Counted from the first letter of the stretch, positions 1-9,074 are shown. The stretch: DNA of 64,000 bases from Gallionella sp. (GCA_028710525.1 JAQTTY010000001.1:149855-213854), one strand, 5' to 3'. Notes: generated by a model from the sequence alone, not told the origin. Made by a program: numbers and translations.

Positions 1-395
1 GGCGGTGCTGGGGTCTTTGCTTCAGGCGGATGTGGCGCGACTGGTTCGGGTGCTAGTTCCCGCGTTGGCTCGGGTTGCGGGGGCTCTGGAACGATAGGAG
101 CAACAGGCTGGGGTAGCTCAGCAATCACGCTGGGAGTGGCAGGTATAGGTGCCGGTTTGGGCGTGGCGATGGTGGCGTAGAGCTGTGGCTGTGCCGCATC
201 GCTGCCGTCCATGTCTATGCCTTTGTCGGTATCTATCCAGATCTCACTCAACGAGCTGGACTGAAGTTTTTTTAGGTCTTCGGGTTTGTCTATCAAACAG
301 CTGACACGCCAGTCGGGCTTGCCCATCCATGCGCCATTCACTTCATGGATATGCATGCCCAGTTTCACATCTTTGACTTTGATACGCTTAAGCAT
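1..395 (-). CDS. HD-GYP phosphodiesterase, N-terminal part (DUF3391), truncated by window edge
   Basis: Only about 131 N-terminal codons are in the window. The start ATG at 395-393 overlaps the stop codon of the PilZ gene by one base (TGATG), so the two are probably translationally coupled. The first ~55 residues (MLKRIKVKDVKLGMHIHEV..., later EIWIDTDKG) match the DUF3391 domain that precedes HD-GYP domains in cyclic di-GMP phosphodiesterases. A proline/alanine-rich linker follows and runs off the window edge. The catalytic HD and GYP motifs lie outside, so activity cannot be judged. The PilZ neighbour supports a c-di-GMP role. Family assignment is from the N-terminal domain only. Confidence 0.7.
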   Translation of the reverse strand, partial: MLKRIKVKDVKLGMHIHEVNGAWMGKPDWRVSCLIDKPEDLKKLQSSSLSEIWIDTDKGIDMDGSDAAQPQLYATIATPKPAPIPATPSVIAELPQPVAPIVPEPPQPEPTRELAPEPVAPHPPEAKTPAP

Positions 396-1111
396 CAGCT
401 TTCTGCCAGATTTTTGTAGATGAAGTACTGCAACACGTTCCGCTCGTTGCCTTCACTCTGCACGAATTCCAGACCCGTCACTTGATTCGCCTCGCCAACC
501 GATTCAGGGTCTTTGCTCTGGTTGCGGATGATGGCGGGCACCATCAGCAGTTGATCCACGCCGTCCAGCGGGATGCGGAAGCTCACTTCTATTTCGTCAC
601 CGATCTTGCCTATAGGCAATTTGGATTGGATGCGTGCGCCCGAGATGCTCATGTCATCTATGGTGGCGGTCAGGGGCCGCTCCGCGTCTTTGTGTTTGAT
701 GCTGCACACCAGTCGTATCTTGATGCGCATCGCGCTGCGCATGCTCACGGCATTGATTTGTGCGGGAAAGGAAAGGTGTAGATAGGGATAAGGGGCAAGG
801 CAGACGTTGATGACATCGCTGCTGAAATCGTAGGTCTTGGTGCCGGAGAAGCCACGCACCAGAAAACTTTCGCCCTTTTTCACAAACAGCAGCTTGTCTT
901 CGTGCATGGGGTGCGAGACTAAGACGCTCTTCTTGTTCAGAAAGCCCATCAGCTTGACGTAATGACGATTCTTCTCGGCACTGTAGTCCTGCAGTTGCAG
1001 GACATCACCTATGCCGAGCTTCATCGCAATCAAGTCGCTCAGTTCTGATTGTTTGTTGGGAGTGGCCACTGACTTATACGTATCCAGTTTCATGCCGAAT
1101 CGGCACGCCAT
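395..1111 (-). CDS. PilZ-domain c-di-GMP receptor, YcgR-like
   Basis: The protein is up to 238 residues. An N-terminal YcgR-like half is followed by a C-terminal PilZ domain with both binding motifs visible: an arginine motif (RSAMR, near residue 127) and DMSISG (near 152-157). Proteins of this type bind cyclic di-GMP and change motility or envelope functions. The ATG at 1111 gives the longest form; an in-frame ATG at 1093 (MKLDTYKS) is an equally good start, as neither has a clear Shine-Dalgarno sequence. It is directly followed by, and coupled to, an HD-GYP type gene, so receptor and degradative enzyme seem to be co-expressed. The specific target is unknown. Confidence 0.8.
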   Translation of the reverse strand: MACRFGMKLDTYKSVATPNKQSELSDLIAMKLGIGDVLQLQDYSAEKNRHYVKLMGFLNKKSVLVSHPMHEDKLLFVKKGESFLVRGFSGTKTYDFSSDVINVCLAPYPYLHLSFPAQINAVSMRSAMRIKIRLVCSIKHKDAERPLTATIDDMSISGARIQSKLPIGKIGDEIEVSFRIPLDGVDQLLMVPAIIRNQSKDPESVGEANQVTGLEFVQSEGNERNVLQYFIYKNLAES

Positions 1112-1168
1112 ACCAGCATAGCCAATCAGGCCAAAACATAAGTAACAAAAAAGGACGGGTTTTGCCCC

Positions 1169-2098
1169 CTAATCGTTTTTGGCGTGAAGGACGGGGCTAC
1201 GCAAGTAACGGCAGTCTGCTCTGAAGGCGCAATCCGAACACGCCTCGACTCCCAGCCTGTGGCGGCGCTCGATGTGTGTAGCATCCCCCTTAGCCAGTAC
1301 GGGCGGCAGCGAATCGAAATCACCGCAATAGAAACCGTCCACTGGATGCTGCTCGTCGGCTTCCAGCGACAGTGAGAAGGTCTGCATAAAGGATGAGGAG
1401 GAGGCACCCTCTACGCCGGAAACTAATAATTCTATGCGTCGCTCACCCTTCAAGGTGCCACTAGTAAGATGTGGTTGTATGGCGAAATTCCTGACATAAG
1501 AGTTACTCAGATGCTCTAGCGGCACAGCGACCTTCCATACATTCATCGGTTCGATGAAAGGAATGTCTGCAGGATCGATATTTGGGATGGGAAAGTAGTA
1601 AAGACTGCGTACTTCTCCCAGCTCGTCTTTCTCCTTTACGACTAGATAGGCGCGTAGTGAAAGCGATAACAGTTCGGTCGAGCCAGCATTGAGCAGACGA
1701 AAAAGCAAATGTGGGGCCTGATGTCCCTCGGCACCGTAGCGCGGGTGCAAGGTTGCATTGGTGGATACTCGAAGATGTGTTTTAGGTTTGATGATGCGAG
1801 CGGTGATGAAGCCTTGCAGCAGCATGCTGATTAGCAGCAGCAACATGGAGTGCAGCACGAACAGGATGAATAGCAGGCTGGAATAGTCGTGGCTCTGCAC
1901 CGTACCCTCTACGCCGCCGGTAGAGAAAGCGACGGCCAGCGCTTTTCTAAGGATAGCCAAACCTTGTTGCTCGTCTCCCGAGTAATGTAAGTAAAGCATA
2001 TAGACGCCGGCCATGATGACCGATAGCAGCAAAGAACTTAAGGTGTAGACAACGATGAATTTACTGACGCTGAGCTTGTATATTTTTTCGATGGACAT
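1169..2098 (-). CDS. Membrane protein of unknown function with C-terminal cysteine cluster
   Basis: The product is 309 residues. Two hydrophobic segments near residues 14-36 and 74-96 look like transmembrane helices flanking a short loop. The remainder is probably a soluble domain rich in beta-type sequence. The C-terminus carries four cysteines in the pattern CxxCxxxxxC plus an upstream YCGD, which suggests a metal or redox site. I do not recognise the family. It is transcribed in the same direction as the PilZ gene, 57 bp away, but no functional link can be shown. Confidence 0.6.
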   Translation of the reverse strand: MSIEKIYKLSVSKFIVVYTLSSLLLSVIMAGVYMLYLHYSGDEQQGLAILRKALAVAFSTGGVEGTVQSHDYSSLLFILFVLHSMLLLLISMLLQGFITARIIKPKTHLRVSTNATLHPRYGAEGHQAPHLLFRLLNAGSTELLSLSLRAYLVVKEKDELGEVRSLYYFPIPNIDPADIPFIEPMNVWKVAVPLEHLSNSYVRNFAIQPHLTSGTLKGERRIELLVSGVEGASSSSFMQTFSLSLEADEQHPVDGFYCGDFDSLPPVLAKGDATHIERRHRLGVEACSDCAFRADCRYLRSPVLHAKND

Positions 2099-2150
2099 GT
2101 TTGGCTTTGTTCTAGAGTTCGCGCTAGATTATAGCTGCCGATTAGAGCCC

Positions 2151-3050
2151 TCAGCTATGCATCAGTAGTAACCACAGCGGCAAGGTGATAGCTGCCAGCA
2201 GCGTGCTGAGCATCACCTGTGCTGCGATGGTGTCGCCGTCGCCGCCCATGCGTTTGGCTAACACATAGGCGACGGTTGAAACCGGCAAGGCGGCCATCAA
2301 CACCACCGTATCGAAGTACACGCCGCTCAGATTGAAGGCGAGTGCCAAGCCCCAGGCGATGGCTGGCAACACCATTAGCTTGATGGTCACGCCATACCAG
2401 AGTGTGGCGCGCTGACTGTGCAAGCCGTGCAGGCGCAGTCCAGCACCCACCGCGATCAAACCCATAGGGAGTGAGGCCTGCGACAACATGGCTAGCGTGC
2501 TGTTGAGTACTGTGGGCAGACTCAGTCCAGCGAGGCTAAAGCTGATGCCACCTGCGGTGGCGAGGATAAGCGGGTTGAGCAAGATCTCGCGCAGCCAATG
2601 ACTCTCGCTATGTTTGGCCAGCATCAGTACGGATGCGACGTTGGCGGCGGGCACCATAAAGCCCATCAACAGACCGATGGCGGCAAGGCCGTCATGACCG
2701 TGCATACCGCCTGCGATCGCCAGCCCCACATAGCTATTGAAACGGAACGAAGATTGGAAGCTGGCGGCGTAGACCTTGGGCGGTGCGTCTATGAAGTAGC
2801 GCGCTACATAACCCAGTGCGATACCCGCGCACATGTACAGCGCCGCCACTGCCATCATGGGCGAGGCCGCGCCCAGATCGAGCTGGAAGTGCGATAGCGA
2901 ATTGAATAGCAGGGCGGGAAAGAACACGTAGTAGATTAGCTTGTCCAACTGCGGCCAGAAATCCAGATGCAAACCAAACCAACGACGCATCACTGCGCCC
3001 AACAGGATAAGCAAAAAGATCGGTGCGATGACATGCAGGACGGCCATCAT
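2151..3050 (-). CDS. AEC family transporter (auxin efflux carrier type)
   Basis: This 299-residue, very hydrophobic protein has about ten predicted membrane segments and the two-half architecture of the AEC (auxin efflux carrier/malate permease) family. The N-terminal MAVLHVIAPIFLLILLGAV and the C-terminal helix pattern are typical. Bacterial members export or import small organic acids; the substrate here cannot be read from sequence. The start (ATG ATG at 3050) overlaps the stop of the upstream 124-residue gene by four bases (ATGA), which shows translational coupling. The preceding GGAGGA gives a good ribosome binding site. Confidence 0.85.
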   Translation of the reverse strand: MMAVLHVIAPIFLLILLGAVMRRWFGLHLDFWPQLDKLIYYVFFPALLFNSLSHFQLDLGAASPMMAVAALYMCAGIALGYVARYFIDAPPKVYAASFQSSFRFNSYVGLAIAGGMHGHDGLAAIGLLMGFMVPAANVASVLMLAKHSESHWLREILLNPLILATAGGISFSLAGLSLPTVLNSTLAMLSQASLPMGLIAVGAGLRLHGLHSQRATLWYGVTIKLMVLPAIAWGLALAFNLSGVYFDTVVLMAALPVSTVAYVLAKRMGGDGDTIAAQVMLSTLLAAITLPLWLLLMHS

Positions 3051-3421
3051 TCCTCCACCAGCATTACGCTAGCACGCGCATCTCTCGTGTCGATAAGCAC
3101 TTGCACTTCGCAGTATTCGGTATGTTCGTTGAGCGGCGTGGGGTCATCGGCGCAACTGCAACCTGCGGTCACACTCTGATAGAAGATGCCGGCTCGGATG
3201 TGCAGCTGTTGATCGCTGCTATGCGCCTCATGCATCAGCACCGTGAGTGGCGTGTCCAGCACACTGCTGCCGTGACGCAGCGCCTGCTGCAAAGGCAGAT
3301 AGTCACGACCCAACTGCGCCAATTCCTGCTTGAAGATGGCGGCAAGGTCTGTGCTGTCTTTAGCGTTCAAGGTGCGAGTGAGTCTTAGCATGACGTCTCC
3401 GGTTTGCAGTCCGCGCAGCAT
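3047..3421 (-). CDS. Small conserved hypothetical protein with Cys-x-Cys
   Basis: The product is 124 residues, soluble, with no signal peptide. The first half is helical and rich in leucine and glutamine; the second half is beta-like and contains GCSCADDPTP and a third cysteine (EYCEV) further on, possibly a metal site. The ATG at 3421 is preceded by AAAAGG; an internal ATG eleven codons in (MLRLTRTL) is an alternative. It overlaps the AEC transporter by four bases and is therefore probably co-translated with it. I do not recognise the family. Confidence 0.6.
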   Translation of the reverse strand: MLRGLQTGDVMLRLTRTLNAKDSTDLAAIFKQELAQLGRDYLPLQQALRHGSSVLDTPLTVLMHEAHSSDQQLHIRAGIFYQSVTAGCSCADDPTPLNEHTEYCEVQVLIDTRDARASVMLVEE

Positions 3422-3494
3422 AGAACCTTTTACCTGTATCGGGTATAAACTTGTGGCTCTGTATCGCTGTCTCTAAATCTTCAAGGAGAGTCGC

Positions 3495-4091
3495 ATGAGT
3501 CATCAGCCCCTACCGCAAGCCGCCCTCGATCAACTATTTCTGCAAGCGCACACGCTCAATGCTTGGCAGGACAAGCCAGTAGCGGATGAGTTGCTGCAGC
3601 GACTCTATGACAATCTGCGTTGGGCGCCGACCTCGATGAACTGCAGTCCGGCACGCATCGTGTTCGTCAAATCCGCAGACGCCAAAGCCAAGCTGGATAC
3701 CGCACTAATGGAAGGCAACCGCGCCAAGAGCATGGCCGCACCGGTCACCGCCATCATCGCGTATGACACACGCTTCTTCGAGCAACTACCCAAGCTATTC
3801 CCGCCTAATCCGAAAGCGCGCGATATGTTCGCCGGCAACGCCGCGTTGGCCGACATCACCGCCTTTCGCAACGGTACTTTGCAGGGCGCTTATCTGATAC
3901 TTGCAGCACGTGCACTTGGCCTAGATTGCGGCCCGATGTCGGGCTTCGATAATGCCAAGGTGGACGAGTTGTTCTTCGCTGGCACTACCTATAAATCTAA
4001 CTTCCTGTGCAACCTAGGCTACGGTGATGTGAAAGGTATCTATCCGCGTGCGCCGCGTTTAAGTTTCGCCGAGGCGTGCAGCATTACCTAA
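3495..4091 (+). CDS. rutE: Malonic semialdehyde reductase / RutE-HadB-like nitroreductase
   Basis: The 198-residue protein has the size (family about 196) and sequence of the RutE/HadB branch of FMN nitroreductases. The N-terminal [17 protein letters not shown] and the C-terminal [16 protein letters not shown] are diagnostic. In E. coli RutE reduces malonic semialdehyde to 3-hydroxypropionate in uracil degradation. No other rut genes are nearby, so here it may act on other aldehydes or quinones; the symbol names the family only. A strong ribosome binding site (AAGGAGAG) supports the ATG at 3495. It diverges from the 3047-3421 gene. Confidence 0.82.
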   Translation: MSHQPLPQAALDQLFLQAHTLNAWQDKPVADELLQRLYDNLRWAPTSMNCSPARIVFVKSADAKAKLDTALMEGNRAKSMAAPVTAIIAYDTRFFEQLPKLFPPNPKARDMFAGNAALADITAFRNGTLQGAYLILAARALGLDCGPMSGFDNAKVDELFFAGTTYKSNFLCNLGYGDVKGIYPRAPRLSFAEACSIT

Positions 4092-4352
4092 CGAAGTTCT
4101 GCCCCCGCTCGTGGTTAAGTGATGACTGGGTGAACGTAATTAATTTGGGCATATGGATTTGCTGTTGAATGACTGCTTTGCGGCGATAAGAATTGATGGG
4201 TAGACTGCGGCAATCGGCTCATAGTCTCTGTCCACGACTGCTTGTATTGCAGCTAGAAATTTGGCTTCGCCAAATTAGCTGAGTTTCAGATGAGTGTCGA
4301 TTGCGAATCAAATTGGTAGTCGGATTATTTTTCTAATAACTTTGAGAGCAAC
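4092..4352. other. Intergenic region upstream of terC with a perfect hairpin
   Basis: The region between rutE and terC contains an 8-bp perfect stem at 4258-4276 (AATTTGGC, loop TTC, GCCAAATT) without a following T-run, so it is not a standard terminator. TerC genes are often controlled by yybP-ykoY manganese riboswitches; I looked for that conserved core and do not see it. The rest of the region shows nothing recognisable. Confidence 0.4.
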
Positions 4353-5315
4353 ATGATTTCTGAAATTTCTGTCGCCGAACCATGGATGTGGAGTGCTTTT
4401 ATAGTCTTTGTGCTCGTCATGTTGGTACTAGACTTATTCGTGTTCGGTGGTAATAAGGCTCATAAAGTAGGAGTCAAGGAAGCCGCCCTTTGGTCGCTGG
4501 TATGGGTCAGTCTTGCGCTCGCATTCAACGCTGGCCTATGGTGGTATCTCAGCAGCACGGTAGGTCAAGAGATCGCTAACCGCAAAGCGCTGGAATTCCT
4601 CACCGGTTATCTGATTGAAAAATCATTGTCGGTAGACAATGTCTTCATCTTCCTGCTTATATTCTCGTCCTTTCATGTCGCCGCCGAATACCAACGACGG
4701 GTACTGATCTATGGTGTACTTGGTGCCATTGTAATGCGGGCCATAATGATTTTGGCTGGTGCATGGATAGTGCGCGAATTTTCCTGGGTACTCTATATTT
4801 TCGGTGCATTCCTAGTTGTGACCGGCATGCGTATGCTGGTCATGGCGGAAAAAACACCAGACCTTGCGAAGAACCCTGTGCTGAAATTCGCGCGCCGTCA
4901 TCTGCGAATTTCAGATGGCGATCATGGCGAGAAATTCTGCGTTCAGAATAATGGGGTGCGTTATTTCACGCCTTTGTTTCTGGTGCTAATCCTGATCGAA
5001 GTCTCGGACTTGATATTTGCAGTGGACTCAATTCCAGCCATATTCGCAATCACCACAGACCCATTTGTCGTTTTTACTTCCAACATCTTTGCGATCATGG
5101 GCTTGCGTGCGCTGTATTTTCTACTTGCCGATGTGGCTGATCGCTTTCATCTGCTGAAATACGGTCTCGCAATGGTGCTCACTTTTATTGGTGCAAAGAT
5201 GCTTGTTGCGCCGTGGTATCACGTGCCAGTGTCCGCCTCTCTAGCTATAGTTGCGGTGCTGATTGGCGCCAGCGTAGTCGCAAGTTTGATCGCCACACGC
5301 CCGAAAGCACAGTGA
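4353..5315 (+). CDS. TerC/Alx family integral membrane protein
   Basis: The protein has 320 residues and seven to nine hydrophobic segments. It matches the TerC/Alx family, including LIEKSLSVDNVFIF (near 87-100) and LIEVSDLIFAVDSIPAIF (near 213-230), whose acidic residues sit inside the membrane. Family members are linked to manganese export, pH response or metal loading of secreted proteins, and only some to tellurite resistance. There are no ter cluster neighbours, so an Alx-like ion-homeostasis role is more likely. The start ATG has GAGAG upstream. It converges on ycaO. Confidence 0.88.
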   Translation: MISEISVAEPWMWSAFIVFVLVMLVLDLFVFGGNKAHKVGVKEAALWSLVWVSLALAFNAGLWWYLSSTVGQEIANRKALEFLTGYLIEKSLSVDNVFIFLLIFSSFHVAAEYQRRVLIYGVLGAIVMRAIMILAGAWIVREFSWVLYIFGAFLVVTGMRMLVMAEKTPDLAKNPVLKFARRHLRISDGDHGEKFCVQNNGVRYFTPLFLVLILIEVSDLIFAVDSIPAIFAITTDPFVVFTSNIFAIMGLRALYFLLADVADRFHLLKYGLAMVLTFIGAKMLVAPWYHVPVSASLAIVAVLIGASVVASLIATRPKAQ

Positions 5316-5413
5316 TGCTGCGTCCGCTTTCGGGTACTCCAATATGGAGGCATGACTGATTGAAAGTCAGACTAAGCAGATTTTCAACAGTCCTTTTTGT
5401 TTGCCATTAGTCC

Positions 5414-7153
5414 TTACGCGTAAGTGGCACGTACCTTCATGTAGGCGGCAAGCAAGCGGGTATGCATATCGCTGCCTTGCATGTCCTCCCCCAAGTTCAC
5501 CAAGCCGAAGAACTGCTCTTCCCCGCTGAGTAAGCGGTCGGCGAGGGCTGTGGTCTCGGTGCCGAACATCAGCTCCAGATTAGCCGCATAGGCATCGCTG
5601 CTGCCAGCTTTGGAATCGGCATCCAGTTGTACCAGTTGCGAGATGCAGCGATACACGCGAGCACGGGCCTCTGGCAGATGGCCTAGCTGCGCGATCCAAG
5701 TGCAGCCTTGCAAGATACCTTCTTCATCACCCACGGCGATAGATAGCAGCGTCTTGAGTTCGCCCACACGCAAGGTCGCCCAGGGTGTGTTGGCATCGGC
5801 AGCCAAACCGATCAGTGTGGTCACCGCGAGGTTGTCGGCGAGGTCCAGATCGAGGATGGTGTCGAGCAAGTCGTCGCATTCCTCTTCGCTCAATTCCTGC
5901 AAGCGCAACAACGCAGGACGCACCAGATTACCCACGGTGTTGTTCTGCCATTGCAGTTCTTCTATGGGGTAAATCTCCGACATGCCAGGCACGAAGATGC
6001 GGCAAGTGTAGACATCCAGATGGGTGAAGTCGGCGACATAGATGTCGTGACCGCTGGCGTGGATGGCATCGCAGCACCAGCGATAGTCTTCCTCTGTAGT
6101 GGTGCCAAAGTTCCAATCTACAAATTCTAAATCGGGTGTGTCGCGCAAAAATTCCCAGCTGATGACACCGCTGGAATCGACGAAGTGGATCTCCAGATTC
6201 TGCGCATCGGTGATCTCTTCCATGTCTAAGCCGGGTGCGGGGAAATCCTTGAGCGTATCCAGCGCGCGACCTTGCAGCAACTCTGTTAGTGCGCGTTCCA
6301 GTGCCACTTCGAAGCGCGGATGCGCGCCGAAACTGGCGAAGCAGCCTTGGTCTTCGGGGTGCAGCAGCGTCACGTTCATTACCGGATATTTGCCACCCAG
6401 CGAAGCATCTTTGACCAAGATGCCATAGCCCGCAGCACGCAGACCTTTGATGCCCGCAGCGATGCGCGGATAACGCGCGATGACTTCTTCAGGTACATCG
6501 GGCAGACAGATGGCTTCGCGGATGATGCGGAATTTGATGTCGCGTTCGAAGATTTCGGCCAGCGCCTGTGTGCGCGCTTCCATCATGGTGTTACCCGCCG
6601 ACATGCCGTTGCTCACATACAGATTACCGATCACGTTCACCGGGAACAACACGGTCTTGTCGTCGCGCAAGCGCTGATAGGGAATCGCACAGATGCCGCG
6701 TTCGGCGTTACCGGAATTTAAGTCGATCAACTGGCTGGCCGCGACGGCTTGCTCAGGGTTATAGAAGTCTTGCAGTCGGGCCGTGAGCAACTCAGACGGC
6801 CAGTTATCACTATGTACCGGTAACCAACGTTCATTTGGATAATGTACGAAGTCGCTATGGCTGATGGTCTTGCCTAGATAAAAATGCGTCCAGAAATAAT
6901 TGGTGCCGAGTCGCTCAAAGAACTCACCCAGCGCACTCGCACGTGCTGCCAACTCTGAGCCGCCCTTGCCATTACTGAACAAGCGTGTGCAGTCGCTGTC
7001 GGTGACATGCACCGACCAGATGTTCTCGATCTCGTTCAGCCAAGAACGCTCGACCACATGGAAGCCAAGTGCCTCCAGCTTGCCGTGCAGCGTGCGGATT
7101 GAAGATTCCAGCGAAGCGTCTTTGCTGGGGATGAAGGTCTCTTGAGTGCTCAT
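5414..7153 (-). CDS. ycaO: YcaO, factor for ribosomal protein S12 beta-methylthiolation
   Basis: The 579-residue protein aligns along its whole length with E. coli YcaO (586 residues). Shared blocks include NGKGGSELAARASALGEFFE (near 61-80), NVIGNLYVSNGMSAGNT (near 176-192), CFASFGAHPRFEVALERALT and FVPGMSEIYPIEEL. The N-terminal half is the ATP-binding YcaO fold; the C-terminal third is a helical, TPR-like extension typical of the E. coli type. YcaO helps RimO modify Asp88 of ribosomal protein S12. No RiPP precursor or cyclodehydratase partner is nearby, so a natural-product role is unlikely. The gene stands alone, with 83 bp to pepD. Confidence 0.93.
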   Translation of the reverse strand: MSTQETFIPSKDASLESSIRTLHGKLEALGFHVVERSWLNEIENIWSVHVTDSDCTRLFSNGKGGSELAARASALGEFFERLGTNYFWTHFYLGKTISHSDFVHYPNERWLPVHSDNWPSELLTARLQDFYNPEQAVAASQLIDLNSGNAERGICAIPYQRLRDDKTVLFPVNVIGNLYVSNGMSAGNTMMEARTQALAEIFERDIKFRIIREAICLPDVPEEVIARYPRIAAGIKGLRAAGYGILVKDASLGGKYPVMNVTLLHPEDQGCFASFGAHPRFEVALERALTELLQGRALDTLKDFPAPGLDMEEITDAQNLEIHFVDSSGVISWEFLRDTPDLEFVDWNFGTTTEEDYRWCCDAIHASGHDIYVADFTHLDVYTCRIFVPGMSEIYPIEELQWQNNTVGNLVRPALLRLQELSEEECDDLLDTILDLDLADNLAVTTLIGLAADANTPWATLRVGELKTLLSIAVGDEEGILQGCTWIAQLGHLPEARARVYRCISQLVQLDADSKAGSSDAYAANLELMFGTETTALADRLLSGEEQFFGLVNLGEDMQGSDMHTRLLAAYMKVRATYA

Positions 7154-7236
7154 AAACGTGCTCGCGTGTGATGTTGGGGGTTAAACGTGCCGCATAGTAA
7201 CCGCGCACGGCGTTTGAGTGTGTTACAGCGAGTGCT

Positions 7237-8901
7237 TCACTTGCGTGCCAGTGCCTGCAAAATATCTTGCAGCAACTCCCAGCACCGAGCTACCGATGCG
7301 ATCTCCACACGTTCGCCGGGTGCATGTGCGCCGCTGATGTCGGGGCCGAAAGAGATCATGTCCAGATGCGGATGACTGGCGGCGAGCAGGCCGCACTCCA
7401 GACCGGCATGGATCACTTGCAGTCCGGCGGGTTGGCCGTAGCGGGTGTTGTATACCTGTTGGCACAATGCCAGCAAAGGCGACGCTGGGTTGGGTGTCCA
7501 GCCCGGATACGCGCCGTCTGTCCACGCTTGCAGCTCGTAAGTTTTCGCGTAGCTGACCAGTTTGTCTGCCAGAGTCGTCGCACGTGCGTCGTGCAGCGAG
7601 CGCACTTTGAAGGTGGCCTTGAACTTGCCCTCGTGCAGACCCACCACACCTAGATTCGATGAAGTGTCGGTGACGCCATCGAAGTCGGCACTCATGCTAT
7701 TCACCCCGTTAAGAGAGGTATCTAGGAAGGCGAGGATGCGGTCACTTGCTTCAATTGTTAACGCATACCCTCCCCCTAGGAGGTAACCAGCGACTTGTCC
7801 GCTTGCGGACTTAGTCGAATGGCTAGTAGTTTCTTCAGGGAGGGCTAGGGAGGGGGTGGAGTCCTCGGTGCTCAGCTGTGCTACCCCCATCCCATCCTTC
7901 CCCCTTATATGGGGAAGGTGATCGGCAGCGAATGTTACTTTTGCGTCCACCGCTGCATAGCGTGTCTGCCATGACTCATGCCGATGCTTTACCCACTCAT
8001 CTATGCTGGCCGCAACAGCAATAGGTAAGGCGCACAGCGCATAAGCTTCGCGCGGGATGGCGTTGCGCGCGGTGCCGCCGCTCAGCTCTATCAGTCGCAC
8101 ATCGCTATGCGCGCTCAGGTCGCGCAGTGCTTCGGCCAACAGCTTGATGGCGTTGCCACGTCCTTGATGAATGTCGATGCCGGAATGTCCGCCGCGCAGA
8201 CCGCTCACATCGAAGCGCAGCAGCGCGTAGTCCTCGGGGATGCGCTCAAATAAGTCCTCCGTTCGCCCTGAGCTTGTCGAAGGGGGCATGTCGGCATCCG
8301 TACATGGTTCGACAAGCTCACCACGAACGGATGCACAGCTCATACGCACCTCGACGTCCACACCACCCGCACAGCCCAGATAGAAGTGCCCCCACTCTTC
8401 AGTATCCAGATTGATGAGGGTCTTGCCTTGCAACTCTCCCGCCGTCAGACCGCGCGCGCCATCCATGCCGGATTCTTCATTGATGGTGAGCAACACTTCT
8501 AGCGGCGGATGCACCAAGCCCGGTGCTTCGAGGGCGGCCAATGCCAGCGCCACACCTATGCCGTTGTCCGCACCCAAGGTGGTGTTCGCGGCGATCAGCC
8601 AGCCATCGCGCACCACGGTGCTTATCGCATCACGCTCGAAGTCGTGCACGGTGCCCGAGTTGGCCTGGCACACCATGTCGAGATGGCCTTGCAGGATCAC
8701 GCCGGGCTGCTGCTCGCAACCGGGGCTGGAGGCTTTGCTCAGGATCAGATTACCTACCGCATCCTCGCGTGCCGCGATGCCGTGTTCAGCTGCCCAAGCG
8801 CTGAGCTTGGCTTTCAAGGCGGCTTCTTTATAAGAGGGGCGAGGGGTTTCGCACAAAGTGGCGAAGTGTGACCAGACGATGGTGGGGTGCAGGGTTCTCA
8901 T
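7237..8901 (-). CDS. pepD: Cytosolic non-specific dipeptidase PepD (aminoacyl-histidine dipeptidase) with repeat-derived insertions
   Basis: This M20-family zinc dipeptidase shows QGHLDMV, TTLGADNGIG, NEESGMDG, INLDTEE and IHAGLECGL, which hold the metal ligands and catalytic acids. I place the start at the ATG at 8901 (MRTLHPTIVW), giving 554 residues; a longer reading back to 8991 runs through a repeat element. The usual length is about 485. The excess falls in two places whose DNA is repeat-like (7767-7918 and 8259-8330), where the protein reads GELVEP...STSSGRTE and TPSLALPEETTSHSTKSASG. Both keep the frame and lie away from the catalytic motifs, so the enzyme may still work. Flanking blocks align well with E. 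coli PepD. Confidence 0.88.
   Translation of the reverse strand: MRTLHPTIVWSHFATLCETPRPSYKEAALKAKLSAWAAEHGIAAREDAVGNLILSKASSPGCEQQPGVILQGHLDMVCQANSGTVHDFERDAISTVVRDGWLIAANTTLGADNGIGVALALAALEAPGLVHPPLEVLLTINEESGMDGARGLTAGELQGKTLINLDTEEWGHFYLGCAGGVDVEVRMSCASVRGELVEPCTDADMPPSTSSGRTEDLFERIPEDYALLRFDVSGLRGGHSGIDIHQGRGNAIKLLAEALRDLSAHSDVRLIELSGGTARNAIPREAYALCALPIAVAASIDEWVKHRHESWQTRYAAVDAKVTFAADHLPHIRGKDGMGVAQLSTEDSTPSLALPEETTSHSTKSASGQVAGYLLGGGYALTIEASDRILAFLDTSLNGVNSMSADFDGVTDTSSNLGVVGLHEGKFKATFKVRSLHDARATTLADKLVSYAKTYELQAWTDGAYPGWTPNPASPLLALCQQVYNTRYGQPAGLQVIHAGLECGLLAASHPHLDMISFGPDISGAHAPGERVEIASVARCWELLQDILQALARK
7767..7918. repeat. C/G-rich hairpin repeat inside pepD
   Basis: The sequence contains CCCTCCCCCT near the left edge, GGGAGGGCTAGGGAGGGGGT in the middle and CCTTCCCCC...GGGGAAGG at the right edge. 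The same blocks recur at 39356-39519, 45151-45256 and 50630-50690, where they are intergenic. Here the element is read through in frame by pepD and adds roughly 45-50 residues absent from other PepD proteins. Confidence 0.7.
8259..8330. repeat. Inverted-repeat element inside pepD
   Basis: The element is 72 bp (24 codons). The 23-nt left arm (8259-8281, CCGTTCG then GAGCTTGTCGAA) and right arm (8308-8330, TTCGACAAGCTC then CGAACGG) are inverted copies except for four central bases. A half copy is found at 37516-37540. The length is a multiple of three, so it leaves the pepD frame intact. Confidence 0.75.
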
Positions 8902-8932
8902 GGGGTTTGCGATTGTTGGGGTGAAAAATTCT

Positions 8933-9074
8933 GAGTACCTCGAAAAACCTACTGCGCGACTCGATTGCGGCGTTGCGCGGTGCTCACTCATCGCCTATCT
9001 CCTCGATATGTCTCAATCGCTCCGCTCCGTGCGCCTTGCACTCAAGCTGCTCGCTACGGTTTTTCGAGGCACTC
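8933..9074. repeat. 142-bp inverted-repeat element between pepD and the phosphoesterase gene
   Basis: The gene-free stretch 8902-9247 holds an element whose ends are 17-nt inverted copies with one mismatch: GAGTACCTCGAAAAACC at 8933-8949 and GGTTTTTCGAGGCACTC at 9058-9074. It looks like a small non-autonomous element. The divergent promoters of pepD and the 9248 gene must lie on its two sides or within it. I see no transposase and nothing else in the rest of the stretch. Confidence 0.6.

Noticed and set aside
4092..4352. yybP-ykoY manganese riboswitch upstream of terC
   Set aside because: Expected from the family, but the conserved core sequence is not visible.
8902..8991. 30-residue N-terminal extension of pepD
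   Set aside because: It runs into the 8933-9074 repeat and does not match the family; MRTLHPTIVW fits the usual PepD start.
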